From: Rhodococcus sp. 4CII
Lineage (GTDB): Bacteria > Actinomycetota > Actinomycetes > Mycobacteriales > Mycobacteriaceae
Direction: 5' to 3'
NCBI RefSeq assembly: GCF_014256275.1
Contig: NZ_JACCFE010000002.1
Coordinates: 806,001 to 870,000, forward strand
DNA: 64,000 nt
The notes under the pieces were generated by a model, which was not told where the DNA came from, ran no database searches, and worked only from the letters and a program-made list of their open reading frames with translations. The stretch's first letter is position 1. Each line of letters begins with the position of its first letter. Shown piece after piece: positions 55,102 through 63,310 of the stretch. Position numbers and translations under genes: made by a program.

Positions 55102-55197
55102 GGACTCAACGCTACCGCCGGGTTGCCCGGTGACAGCGCAAGGCACGCTGGCCTGGCGACGGCAATCACACGCGGCCGGGACCAGTAGACGAGCGGG

Positions 55198-56400
55198 TCA
55201 GTAGACGGGCAGGCTCGTGTCCACCTGTTTCGCCCACGCGATGACGCCGCCCTGCAGATGCGTCGCATCGGAGAAGCCCGCCTTCTTCAGCGCGGCCAGC
55301 GCCTCCGCCGACCGCACGCCGGTCTTACAGTGCAGCACTATCGGCTTGTTCTGCGGAAGCTCCGACAACGCCTCGCCCGACAGGATGCGGTCCTTCGGGA
55401 TCAGCACCGCGCCGGGTAGGTGGACGATGTCCCACTCGACCGGTTCGCGCACGTCGATCAATTCGATCTCCTTGCCGGAGTCGAGAAGGTCGCGCAGTTC
55501 GGTGGCGGTGATGGTCGACCCGGCCGCCGCGGCCTGCCCCTCGTCGGAGACGACACCGCAGAACGCGTCGTAGTCGATCAGCTCGGTGATCGGGGTACGC
55601 GCCGGGTCGCGGCGCAACGCGATGGTGCGGTACGTCATGTCGAGCGCGTCGTACACCATCAGCCGTCCGAGCAGAGATTCGCCGATGCCGGTGATCAACT
55701 TCACCGCCTCGGTGGCCATGATCGAACCGATCGACGCGCAGAGCACGCCGAGCACGCCGCCCTCGGCACAGGACGGCACCATGCCGGGCGGCGGCGCCTC
55801 CGGGTAGAGGTCGCGGTAGTTGAGTCCGCGGCCGTTCGGCGCGTCCTCCCAGAACACGGACGCCTGGCCTTCGAAACGGTAGATGGAACCCCACACGTAC
55901 GGCTTGTGGGCGAGTACGGCGGCATCGTTGACGAGGTACCGGGTGGCGAAGTTGTCGGTGCCGTCGAGGATCAGGTCGTACTGTTCGAACAATTCGACGG
56001 CGTTGTCGGGTTCGAGGCGGAACTCGTGCAACCGGACATCGACGTTGTCGTTGATCTCGCGGATCGAGTCGCGCGCGCTCTCCGCCTTGGGACGGCCCAC
56101 GTCGGAACGGCCGTGGATGACCTGACGTTGCAGGTTCGACATGTCGACCTCGTCGAACTCGACGATGCCGATCGTTCCCACACCCGCCGCCGCCAGGTAG
56201 AGCAGGGCCGGCGAGCCGAGACCGCCCGCACCGATGACGAGGACCTTCGCGTTCTTGAGGCGCTTCTGCCCCGCCATGCCGACGTCCGGGATGATCAGGT
56301 GCCTGCTGTAGCGCGCCACCTCGTCACGGGAAAGTTCGGCGTCCGGTTCCACCAGTGGCGGAAGTGCCTCGGTGGTCTTCACAGAACGGTCAAGCGACAC
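55198..56400 (-). CDS. moeZ: MoeZ, E1-like adenylyltransferase/sulfurtransferase with rhodanese domain
   Basis: The 400-residue protein has an N-terminal ThiF/MoeB adenylation domain (RHLIIPDVGMAGQKRLKNA; VIGAGGLGSPALLYLAAAG nucleotide-binding; LILDGTDNFATR) and a C-terminal rhodanese domain with the catalytic Cys358 in LHCKTGVRS. In M. tuberculosis MoeZ (Rv3206c) charges sulfur carriers such as MoaD2 and CysO, serving molybdopterin and cysteine synthesis. Start at 56400 encodes MSLDRSVKTTEALPP. Confidence 0.94.
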   Translation of the reverse strand: MSLDRSVKTTEALPPLVEPDAELSRDEVARYSRHLIIPDVGMAGQKRLKNAKVLVIGAGGLGSPALLYLAAAGVGTIGIVEFDEVDMSNLQRQVIHGRSDVGRPKAESARDSIREINDNVDVRLHEFRLEPDNAVELFEQYDLILDGTDNFATRYLVNDAAVLAHKPYVWGSIYRFEGQASVFWEDAPNGRGLNYRDLYPEAPPPGMVPSCAEGGVLGVLCASIGSIMATEAVKLITGIGESLLGRLMVYDALDMTYRTIALRRDPARTPITELIDYDAFCGVVSDEGQAAAAGSTITATELRDLLDSGKEIELIDVREPVEWDIVHLPGAVLIPKDRILSGEALSELPQNKPIVLHCKTGVRSAEALAALKKAGFSDATHLQGGVIAWAKQVDTSLPVY

Positions 56401-56532
56401 GGTCCACTCCTGACGATTGCGCTACAAACTTGCGATATGTCGGACAGCGATGTGCCGGACAGCATTGAATTCAACACCCCGACGAGGTCAATTCTTCCCT
56501 CCCGCGAGCAGTCTCGAGCAGGCAGACCGGAC

Positions 56533-57621
56533 TCATGCCCGGGGGAACGGCCACGGGTTGAAATGGCAGGTCAGACCATTCATCGGGACGATGCCCTCGG
56601 GGTCGAGTCTCGCGATGTCGTTGTTGGCCGTCCCGAACGTCTGCTGCATCATCACCGGCGCGAGGCCACCTTCGGTCTCGCACGGCTGGTGGTCCTGGTA
56701 GCCGATGGCGTGCCCGACCTCGTGGTTGATCTGATACTGCCGGTAGGACCCGATGTCGCCCTGGAACGCGATCGCACCGCGCACCCAGCGCGGCTCGTTG
56801 AGGACGACGCGGTCGATGCCGGGGTTGTAGCAGGACACCTCGAGTTGGATGTCGTAGCCGCACGCTTCGCGAATCGTCATCTGAGACGTCAGCGACACCC
56901 GGAAGTCGGGGTTTCCCTGGTCGACGCGGCGGAACGCGAACCGAGGGTCGTTCGTCCAGCTCTTCGGGTTCGACAGCGTCTGGTCGACCATCCGGCCGAA
57001 CGACTCGTCGCCGCCGAATCCGGAGGTGTCGACGCCGTCCTCGATTTCGACGCTGTAAGTGAATTCACGCTCGGTGCCCTGCCCGACCTTCGGCCCGGCT
57101 CCGGGGATCACGTGCCAGGTGCCTGCGCCCACCGCTGTGAACGGACCCCCCTCGGGCAGCGCACCCGAGGGAAGCTCGGCTGCGAAGTTCCCGTCCGCCT
57201 CCGGCGGGACCCCGATGACGCTCGAACCGTCGGTGTCGCGCGACAAAGTGCCGAATCCGGGGCTGTCGGTTTCAGCGGTGGTGTCGGTGCCCCCGGTGTC
57301 GCGGACCGCATCGATGACGACGAGGACGGTGACGATCAGCAGGATCGGGATGGCGTAGGCCCGCCAGCCGTAGGTGGAGACGAACCGGCCGACGCGGCTC
57401 TGCTTCCTCGCCTGCCGCTCGGGCCGCGGGTTCCGGGGCCGGCCGACGTCACGGCTGGTCGGGTCCCATTGCGCGCGCAGCGGTTGATGCGACTGCGCCC
57501 GCGGTGCCGACTTGGACGCGCGGGGCCGGCTGTCACGCTGGTCGATGCTCCGCGATCGCTCCCCGTCCTCGGAGCTCTGCGGAGCCCGGCCTTGCACGCG
57601 CGGTCCTCCTCGGTCAGTCAC
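56533..57621 (-). CDS. DUF3152 membrane-anchored metallopeptidase-like protein
   Basis: A 362-residue protein with a basic, disordered N-terminus of about 95 residues, one membrane helix (YAIPILLIVTVLVVIDAV) and an extracytoplasmic domain. The zinc-protease-like motif HEVGHAIGYQDH (HExxHxxGxxxH, residues 300-311) is complete, followed by CETEGGLAPVMMQQT, which resembles a Met-turn, as in metzincins. Two cysteines flank. Counterpart of Rv3207c. The catalytic residues are intact, so an envelope protease is plausible though unproven. Confidence 0.85.
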   Translation of the reverse strand: MTDRGGPRVQGRAPQSSEDGERSRSIDQRDSRPRASKSAPRAQSHQPLRAQWDPTSRDVGRPRNPRPERQARKQSRVGRFVSTYGWRAYAIPILLIVTVLVVIDAVRDTGGTDTTAETDSPGFGTLSRDTDGSSVIGVPPEADGNFAAELPSGALPEGGPFTAVGAGTWHVIPGAGPKVGQGTEREFTYSVEIEDGVDTSGFGGDESFGRMVDQTLSNPKSWTNDPRFAFRRVDQGNPDFRVSLTSQMTIREACGYDIQLEVSCYNPGIDRVVLNEPRWVRGAIAFQGDIGSYRQYQINHEVGHAIGYQDHQPCETEGGLAPVMMQQTFGTANNDIARLDPEGIVPMNGLTCHFNPWPFPRA

Positions 57622-57843
57622 GCAGCCAGAATCTCACAGTCCGGCACCGCCGCGTCCGAGTGCACCACCCGCTGCTCATCCGGCGTGTCTGGCCGGAGAG
57701 ATCCGCAACGTCGCGGCTACCTACATCACCAGGGTCCCCGGGCGCCCCTCGTGCGCCAGTTACCGGTCAGGCAATACCCTTGACTGGGCGAGTCCAGCGA
57801 GTCCACCATGAACGGTTCACTACGCGCGGGTATCGTTCACACA

Positions 57844-57860
57844 GTTACACAGAATGTGAC
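57844..57860 (+). promoter_or_regulatory. Candidate operator of the TetR gene
   Basis: GTTACACAGAATGTGAC is an imperfect inverted repeat (GTTACA/TGTGAC arms) 30 bases before the TetR start, in the place expected for an autoregulatory site. Confidence 0.4.
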
Positions 57861-57889
57861 GCGGAATACTTGTGCAGATTGGAAGCGCT

Positions 57890-58561
57890 ATGACTGAACT
57901 CGCGGATCGGACGAACTCCGATCGCGATGCCACCACCGGAAAGGGCACCGGGGGCCGCCGCAGCACGCGACTCCCTCGTGACGCCCGGCGACTGCAGCTA
58001 CTCGCCGCAGCCAGCGAGGTCTTCGTCACGCGCGGGTACCACGCTGCCGGTATGGACGAGATCGCCGAGTGCGCCGGTGTAAGCAAGCCCGTCCTGTACC
58101 AGCACTTTCCCGGCAAGCTCGAGCTGTACGTGGCCGTGCTGCAGAGCTATGTCGACAGTCTGATCTCCGGCGTGCGGCAGGCGCTGCGTTCGACCACGGA
58201 CAACAAGCAGCGCGTCCGCGCCGCTGTGCAGGCGTTCTTCGACTTCGTCGACAACGACTCGCAGGGCTTCCGCCTGGTGTTCGAGTCGGACCTGATGGGT
58301 GAGCCCCAGGTGCAGAGCCGTGTCGAGCAGGCAACCGAGGCCTGCGTGGACGCCGTGTTCGACCTCGTCAGCCACGACTCCGGGCTCGACCCCTACCGCG
58401 CCCGCATCCTCGCGGTCGGCCTGGTGGGCGCCAGCCAGTTCACCGCGCGGTACTGGCTGGAGGCAGCACGTCCGATCCCGAAGGAAGAGGCGGTCGACAC
58501 TACCGTCACGCTTGCCTGGGGTGGTCTGTCCCGCGTGCCGCTGCATCCCGAACAGCGCTGA
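57890..58561 (+). CDS. TetR-family transcriptional regulator
   Basis: The 223-residue regulator has an N-terminal helix-turn-helix (RRLQLLAAASEVFVTRGYHAAGMDEIAECAGVSKPVLYQHFPGK split here as its core ASEVFVTRGYHAAG and VSKPVLYQHFPGK) and an all-helical ligand-binding domain with FRLVFESDLMGEP. Counterpart of Rv3208. Its position between the DUF3152 gene and DUF3107 is conserved. ATG 57890 has GGAAG a few bases upstream; the GTG at 57872 is a longer alternative. Confidence 0.9.
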   Translation: MTELADRTNSDRDATTGKGTGGRRSTRLPRDARRLQLLAAASEVFVTRGYHAAGMDEIAECAGVSKPVLYQHFPGKLELYVAVLQSYVDSLISGVRQALRSTTDNKQRVRAAVQAFFDFVDNDSQGFRLVFESDLMGEPQVQSRVEQATEACVDAVFDLVSHDSGLDPYRARILAVGLVGASQFTARYWLEAARPIPKEEAVDTTVTLAWGGLSRVPLHPEQR

Positions 58562-58571
58562 CGACACCGAC

Positions 58572-58612
58572 GAGAAAGGGCCCGCAGTCGACTCGACTGC
58601 GGGCCCTTTCTC
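58572..58612. terminator. Bidirectional terminator between TetR and DUF3107 genes
   Basis: Perfect arms GAGAAAGGGCCCGCAGTCGA and its complement are followed by TCGTGTG; in both directions U-rich ends (CCCTTTCTC) are seen. Confidence 0.88.
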
Positions 58613-58618
58613 GTGTGT

Positions 58619-58855
58619 TCACTTGGTCGGAGCGAATCCGACCTTGCGGATATCGGACGGGCCGATCTCCACGTAGGCGATCTTGCTGGACTGAACGAGG
58701 TACTTGCGTCCCTTGTCGTCCTGCAGAGACAAGATCCCGTCGCCTCCAGCGAGGGCGTCCGAGACCAATGCCTCGACCTCGTCCGGGGTCTGCTCGCTGC
58801 TGACGATGAGCTCACGCGGGCTGTCGATTACACCGATCTTGACCTCCACGGTCAA
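58619..58855 (-). CDS. DUF3107 small protein
   Basis: A 78-residue protein starting MTVEVKIGVIDSPRELIV and ending SDIRKVGFAPTK. Its length and sequence match DUF3107, found in nearly all actinobacteria next to a TetR gene (Rv3208A, TB9.4 in M. tuberculosis). Function is unknown; the compact alpha/beta pattern suggests a small soluble binding protein. Confidence 0.92.
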   Translation of the reverse strand: MTVEVKIGVIDSPRELIVSSEQTPDEVEALVSDALAGGDGILSLQDDKGRKYLVQSSKIAYVEIGPSDIRKVGFAPTK

Positions 58856-58947
58856 CCTCCGAACTCTCCGAGAAACATCAGCTGTCCTGGCCAGGCTAAT
58901 GCAGTGGCCGCCGCGGGTGTGCGTCCGCGGGCTGTGCCCTGAGCGAA

Positions 58948-58998
58948 CACGACGGCGGTGCCGTCACACGAGTCACGACGGCGGTGCCGTCACACGAG
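58948..58998. repeat. 26-base tandem repeat at a gene end
   Basis: A unit beginning CACGACGGCGGTGCCGTC occurs twice head to tail (58948-58973 and 58974-58998). Each copy holds an inverted repeat GACGGC-GGT-GCCGTC. The second copy includes the last codon and the TGA of the ferritin-like gene, so the duplication moved or duplicated its end. Confidence 0.85.
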
Positions 58999-59670
58999 GC
59001 CGAGCACGGCCATGCGTTCGGCGTGCATCTCCTGCATGCGGTCGAACAGCGCGACGACTCCGTTGAGGTCGCCGGACGCGGAGATGACGAGTTCGGTCAG
59101 CGCCTCCCGCTGGGCGAGGACGAACTGCGCCTGGGTGATGGCCTCGCCCAGCAGGCGTCTGCCCCACAGCATGAGGCGGTCCTTGTCGCGGTTGCTGGCC
59201 TTGATGGCCTGCTGCACCTCGTGGACGACAAACTCCGAGTGACCGGTCTGTGAAAGAACTTCCTCGACCGTCCGTGAAGCCTCGGCGGGCAGCGAGTGCC
59301 CGATCTCGCGGTAGAAGTCCGCGGCGATCCCGTCGCCGACGTACGCCTTCACCAAGGCCTCGAGCCACGTCGACGGGGCGGTGGACGCGTGGTAGTTGTC
59401 CAGTGCGCGGACGAACGGGTCCATCGCCTCGAAGATGTCGAACCCGCGGGCCGTCAGAGCCTTCTCGAGCATCTCGAAGTGACCCATCTCGGCGGCCGCC
59501 ATGCTCGCGAGTGCCACTTTGCCCTGCAGGGTGCGCGCCATCTGCGCGTCCTCGGACAACCGGTAGAACGCGGAGATCTCGCCGTACGCGAGGACCGCGA
59601 AGAGTTCACTGACCCCGGGGTGATCAGCGGGAATGGTGGAATCAGAGGATGCAGGCGTGTTGGGCTCCAT
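58990..59670 (-). CDS. Ferritin-like (MiaE-type) diiron protein
   Basis: The 226-residue helical protein has the paired helices of the ferritin-like superfamily: AVLAYGEISAFYRLSEDA, ASMAAAEMGHFEMLEKAL with an ExxH iron motif, LVKAYVGDGIAADFYREIG, and VEEVLSQTGHSEFVVHEV with a second ExxH-like pair. It resembles MiaE-like tRNA hydroxylases, which act on ms2io6A, but that activity is only a suggestion. Counterpart of Rv3210c. ATG 59670. Its end lies in the 26-base tandem repeat. Confidence 0.85.
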   Translation of the reverse strand: MEPNTPASSDSTIPADHPGVSELFAVLAYGEISAFYRLSEDAQMARTLQGKVALASMAAAEMGHFEMLEKALTARGFDIFEAMDPFVRALDNYHASTAPSTWLEALVKAYVGDGIAADFYREIGHSLPAEASRTVEEVLSQTGHSEFVVHEVQQAIKASNRDKDRLMLWGRRLLGEAITQAQFVLAQREALTELVISASGDLNGVVALFDRMQEMHAERMAVLGLV

Positions 59671-60006
59671 GGCGCCACAGCCTAGTGCGTCGGGCAGTGA
59701 TGTTTGCCATGAGTAACCAGTTGCGGGGCGTTCTCCGGCTACAATGATCGTGGGCAACCGCTCGCGACCACGTTCGTCTCCACCGAGAACGCGGGTGGAG
59801 CGATGATCGAATGCGGTCAGACCAGCGGTTCCCACCGATAATGTGCGCGCACCTGATCGACGGTCCCAGCCGCGCCTCGCCGGAATCTCCGATTTCTGCG
59901 CTGAGGCAGAGGCAGGATCGACTCGAAAGAGGACATCGACGAGAGCGTCGACTGGGAAATCGGGCCGACCAGCGGCCTGGCCCTTACCTCGTGCGTGCGT
60001 GCAGCT
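59671..60006 (+). other. Region upstream of rhlE
   Basis: These 336 bases between the divergent ferritin-like gene and rhlE hold no gene. A possible stem with arms TCCACC and GGTGGA is at 59779-59800, and TAATGT at 59837-59842 could be a -10. A long leader is common for DEAD-box helicase genes, but I see no named motif. Confidence 0.4.
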
Positions 60007-61608
60007 ATGAGGAAGGCCAGTCCACTGAGCAAGATCACTGTCGACCATGAAGACGACGCCACCGAGACCACTCTCTCGGCGCAACTCGACTCCACCCACG
60101 TCGCCCCCACATTCGCCGAGCTCGGAGTGCGTGACGAAATCGTTCGCGCGCTCGACGAGATCGGCATCCAGCGCACCTTCGCCATCCAGGAGCTGACGCT
60201 CCCCCTCGCCCTCGCCGGCGACGACCTGATCGGCCAGGCCCGCACAGGCATGGGCAAGACGTTCGGTTTCGGCGTCCCGCTGCTCCACCGCATCTCCACC
60301 GGCACCACCGGGACCGCCGCGCTCGACGGCACGCCCCGGGCACTGGTCATCGTTCCCACCCGCGAGCTGTGCATCCAGGTCACCAAGGATCTCGAGGGCG
60401 CGGCGAAGTACCTGAAGGGCGAGAAGAACAAGCTCGAGGTTCTCGCCATCTACGGCGGCCGCCCCTACGAGACACAGATTGCGACCCTGCAGAAGGGCGC
60501 GGACGTCGTCGTCGGCACCCCGGGCCGCCTGCTCGACCTCGCCAACCAGGGCCACCTGATCCTGGGCAAGGTCGAGGTCCTCGTCCTGGACGAGGCCGAC
60601 GAGATGCTCGACCTGGGCTTCCTGCCCGACATCGAGCGCATCTTGGGAATGGTCCCGGACAAGCGGCAGACGATGCTGTTCTCGGCCACCATGCCCGGCC
60701 CGATCATCACGCTGGCCCGCACGTTCCTCACGCAGCCGACGCACATCCGCGCCGAGCAGGCCGACGACTCGGCGGTGCACGACCGGACCACCCAGCACAT
60801 CTACCGCGCGCACGCGCTGGACAAGGCGGAGATGGTCGCCCGCGTGCTGCAGGCCGACGGCCGCGGCGCGACGATGATCTTCACCCGCACCAAGCGCACC
60901 GCGCAGAAGGTCGCGGACGAACTCACCGAGCGCGGGTTCGCCGTCGGTTCCGTGCACGGCGACCTCAACCAGGTTGCCCGCGAGAAGGCGTTGAAGGCGT
61001 TCCGTTCCGGCAAGATCGACGTGCTCGTCGCGACGGACGTCGCGGCACGCGGCATCGACATCGACGACGTGACGCACGTCATCAACTACCAGTGCCCGGA
61101 GGACGAGAAGACGTACGTCCACCGGATCGGCCGTACCGGCCGCGCGGGCCGTACCGGCATCGCCGTGACCCTCGTGGACTGGGACGACATTCCCCGCTGG
61201 CAGCTCATCGACAAGGCCCTCGGCCTCGGTATCCCCGATCCGGTGGAGACGTATTCCAGCTCACCGCACCTGTACGAGGAGCTCTCGATTCCGGACGACG
61301 CCACCGGCACGATCAAGCGCGCCCGGGCCGAGAAGGCCGAGAAGGCCGCGGCCGAGCAGGACGATAACGCAGAGCAGAGTGAGAGGGCCGAACGCACTGA
61401 GCGCCCGGCGCGCACCCGGACCCGGCGCCGCACCCGCGGTGGTCGTCCCACCGATTCCGTGGGCCCCAAGTCCGTGTCGCCGGAGCCGACGGCACCCGAA
61501 TCCGCTGCTCAGGGGACGGACGCCGACGGCGACGGGACATCCAAGCCTCGCCGGCGCCGTCGCCGGCGGACAACGAAGGTCGGCGCCGCCGCGACGAACG
61601 CGGAGTAG
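60007..61608 (+). CDS. rhlE: DEAD-box RNA helicase RhlE
   Basis: A 533-residue ATP-dependent RNA helicase. Visible motifs are the Q motif (FAIQELTLPLALAGDDLIG), I ARTGMGKT, Ia VPTRELCIQV, Ib TPGRLLDL, II VLDEADEM, III SATMP, IV IIF-type MIFTRTKRTAQ, V VATDVAARGID and VI HRIGRTGRAGR. A C-terminal tail of about 100 residues is basic and low-complexity (RTRTRRRTRGGRP; KPRRRRRRRTTK), suited to RNA binding. Counterpart of Rv3211. The start is uncertain: ATG 60007 is used; AGGAAGG lies 8 bases before an in-frame CTG at 60028. Confidence 0.94.
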   Translation: MRKASPLSKITVDHEDDATETTLSAQLDSTHVAPTFAELGVRDEIVRALDEIGIQRTFAIQELTLPLALAGDDLIGQARTGMGKTFGFGVPLLHRISTGTTGTAALDGTPRALVIVPTRELCIQVTKDLEGAAKYLKGEKNKLEVLAIYGGRPYETQIATLQKGADVVVGTPGRLLDLANQGHLILGKVEVLVLDEADEMLDLGFLPDIERILGMVPDKRQTMLFSATMPGPIITLARTFLTQPTHIRAEQADDSAVHDRTTQHIYRAHALDKAEMVARVLQADGRGATMIFTRTKRTAQKVADELTERGFAVGSVHGDLNQVAREKALKAFRSGKIDVLVATDVAARGIDIDDVTHVINYQCPEDEKTYVHRIGRTGRAGRTGIAVTLVDWDDIPRWQLIDKALGLGIPDPVETYSSSPHLYEELSIPDDATGTIKRARAEKAEKAAAEQDDNAEQSERAERTERPARTRTRRRTRGGRPTDSVGPKSVSPEPTAPESAAQGTDADGDGTSKPRRRRRRRTTKVGAAATNAE

Positions 61609-61617
61609 CCGGCCACC

Positions 61618-62832
61618 GTGCTCGCACCTGAGCGGCGCTCGCGCGCCGATCTCGTCGTCGCGGCCGGGATCGCACTTGCGGTGGTGGTCGCCATCACCGT
61701 GGTGTGGTTCCGCAGCGACGCCCGGGGTACCACCTCGGTCACCGCGGCCGAGCCGCCCGCCGCGGCCGTCACGGCCCTGACCGTGCCCGAGACCCTGAAT
61801 CCGATCTGGGACTCCGCCAGCCCCACCACGACCGCGCCACTCGTCGTCGGCGGTGCAGTCGTCACGGCGGAGGGCGGAGCCGTCGTGGGACGGGACCGCA
61901 TGTCGGGTACCGAACTGTGGCGGTACGAACGTGACCTCGCACTGTGCGGTGTAACGGCGTCCTGGGACAAGGTCGTGGCCGTGTACCGCGACCCTCGGGG
62001 ATGCTCGCAGGTCACCGAACTCGACGGCGGCACCGGTCAGCGGTTGGCGCAACGAAACAGCGACGCGGATGCCGAGGTGTCGGTGACTTCCGACGGCACC
62101 TATGTGGCCTCCGTCGGCGACAGTCGCCTGGAACTGTGGCGCTCCGACCTGGTGCGGACCGTAGAGTACGGCCGGGTGGACGCGCCCGTGAATCCCAAGA
62201 AGCAGCCTCGAAGCGGGTGCACCCTGATCGATGCCGGTTCGAGCAGCACCCGGCTCTCGGTTCTCGAGCGCTGTCCCGGTGAGGTGGCCGATCGTCTGAC
62301 GGTCATGAACCCGTCGCCGAAGGACAACCAGGAACCCGAGGAGTACGGCTCCAGCGTCCTCGCGGGTGTCGACGCCGGTGTCGAGGGTGCCCGCATCCTC
62401 GGGGTGTCGGGCGAGACGACAGCCGTGTATCTCCCCGCCGGGAAGACGTCCGGCCCTCGGATCGGCCTCTTCGACGGCACCGGCAACGCCGTGTCCGAGT
62501 ACGCGCTGTCCGGTCCGGTCGGGTCGGACACGGTCACCTCGACGGGCAGTTCGGTGATCACGTGGTGGACCGGCTCCGAGGTGGTGTCCCTCGGCACCTC
62601 CGATCTCGCACCCCGCTGGGCCTTTCCGGGCGCCCTCGGTCCCGGTGCCGTGATGGCCGGCGACCTACTGGTTCCGGTGGACTCCGGCATCGCCGTGCTC
62701 GACTTGTCGACCGGAGCCTTGCTGCGGACGATCCCCGTGGCGCGCGACGCCCGGACCGGTCCGATCACCACGACCGTGGCGGGGGACGTCGTCCTCGAAC
62801 AGCGTGCGGACCGGGTCGTGGCGTTGCGCTGA
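61618..62832 (+). CDS. Membrane-anchored beta-propeller-like protein
   Basis: A 404-residue protein with one N-terminal membrane helix (LVVAAGIALAVVVAITVVWF) and an extracytoplasmic domain of repeated short beta strands (VVGRDRMSGTELWRYERDL; ITWWTGSEVVSLGTSDLAPRW) like a PQQ/WD-type propeller. The pairs of cysteines (LALCGV, RGCSQV, SGCTLI, ERCPGE) may form disulfides. Counterpart of Rv3212. GTG 61618 is 9 bases after the rhlE stop, so it shares its transcript. Function unknown. Confidence 0.85.
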   Translation: MLAPERRSRADLVVAAGIALAVVVAITVVWFRSDARGTTSVTAAEPPAAAVTALTVPETLNPIWDSASPTTTAPLVVGGAVVTAEGGAVVGRDRMSGTELWRYERDLALCGVTASWDKVVAVYRDPRGCSQVTELDGGTGQRLAQRNSDADAEVSVTSDGTYVASVGDSRLELWRSDLVRTVEYGRVDAPVNPKKQPRSGCTLIDAGSSSTRLSVLERCPGEVADRLTVMNPSPKDNQEPEEYGSSVLAGVDAGVEGARILGVSGETTAVYLPAGKTSGPRIGLFDGTGNAVSEYALSGPVGSDTVTSTGSSVITWWTGSEVVSLGTSDLAPRWAFPGALGPGAVMAGDLLVPVDSGIAVLDLSTGALLRTIPVARDARTGPITTTVAGDVVLEQRADRVVALR

Positions 62833-62841
62833 CGCGACCAC

Positions 62842-63249
62842 TCACCCGGGTTCGGCGAACACGACGAGGTAGCCGTCGGGGTCGCGGATCCAGATCTCGC
62901 GGTGTCCCGCATTGGGATTGACGTGCACGTCGGTGATCACGTCGGCACCCACTTCCCGCAGTCGCGCGACGGTCGCGTCGAATTCGGCGGCCTCGAACCA
63001 GATCGCCACCCCGTTGCCCCGCGGGAGTGCCGGATCACCGATGGTGCCGTGGTGGTGCCCCTCGTCGAGCCGGTGCAACTGCAGCACCATGTGCCCGTCG
63101 ACGAGAAGTTGCTCGTAGTCGGGGCCACCGTGCCCGCTACGCGCGTCGAGGATCGTCCGGTACCACTCGCCGGACCGTTCGACGTCGCCGACGGCGAGAA
63201 GCGGCTGAGCTCGAATCCTGAAGGTGTCGAGCCGGGGTGCTTCTGTCAT
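62842..63249 (-). CDS. Glyoxalase/VOC-fold protein
   Basis: A 135-residue single-domain VOC protein with the two beta-alpha-beta-beta-beta halves: FRIRAQPLLAVGDVERSGEWYRTIL and NGVAIWFEAAEFDATVARLREVGADV. HLVLQLHRLD-type and IRDPDGYLVVFAEP ends carry the usual metal-site positions (His and Glu). Substrate unknown; possibly a bleomycin-resistance-like or dioxygenase relative. ATG 63249, 10 bases off the end of the convergent propeller gene at 62832. Confidence 0.85.
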   Translation of the reverse strand: MTEAPRLDTFRIRAQPLLAVGDVERSGEWYRTILDARSGHGGPDYEQLLVDGHMVLQLHRLDEGHHHGTIGDPALPRGNGVAIWFEAAEFDATVARLREVGADVITDVHVNPNAGHREIWIRDPDGYLVVFAEPG

Positions 63250-63310
63250 GGTGAGAACGCTATCGCTGCGCGCTCCCCGCGCACTTGGACGAATGGGCGC
63301 TCCACACCCG

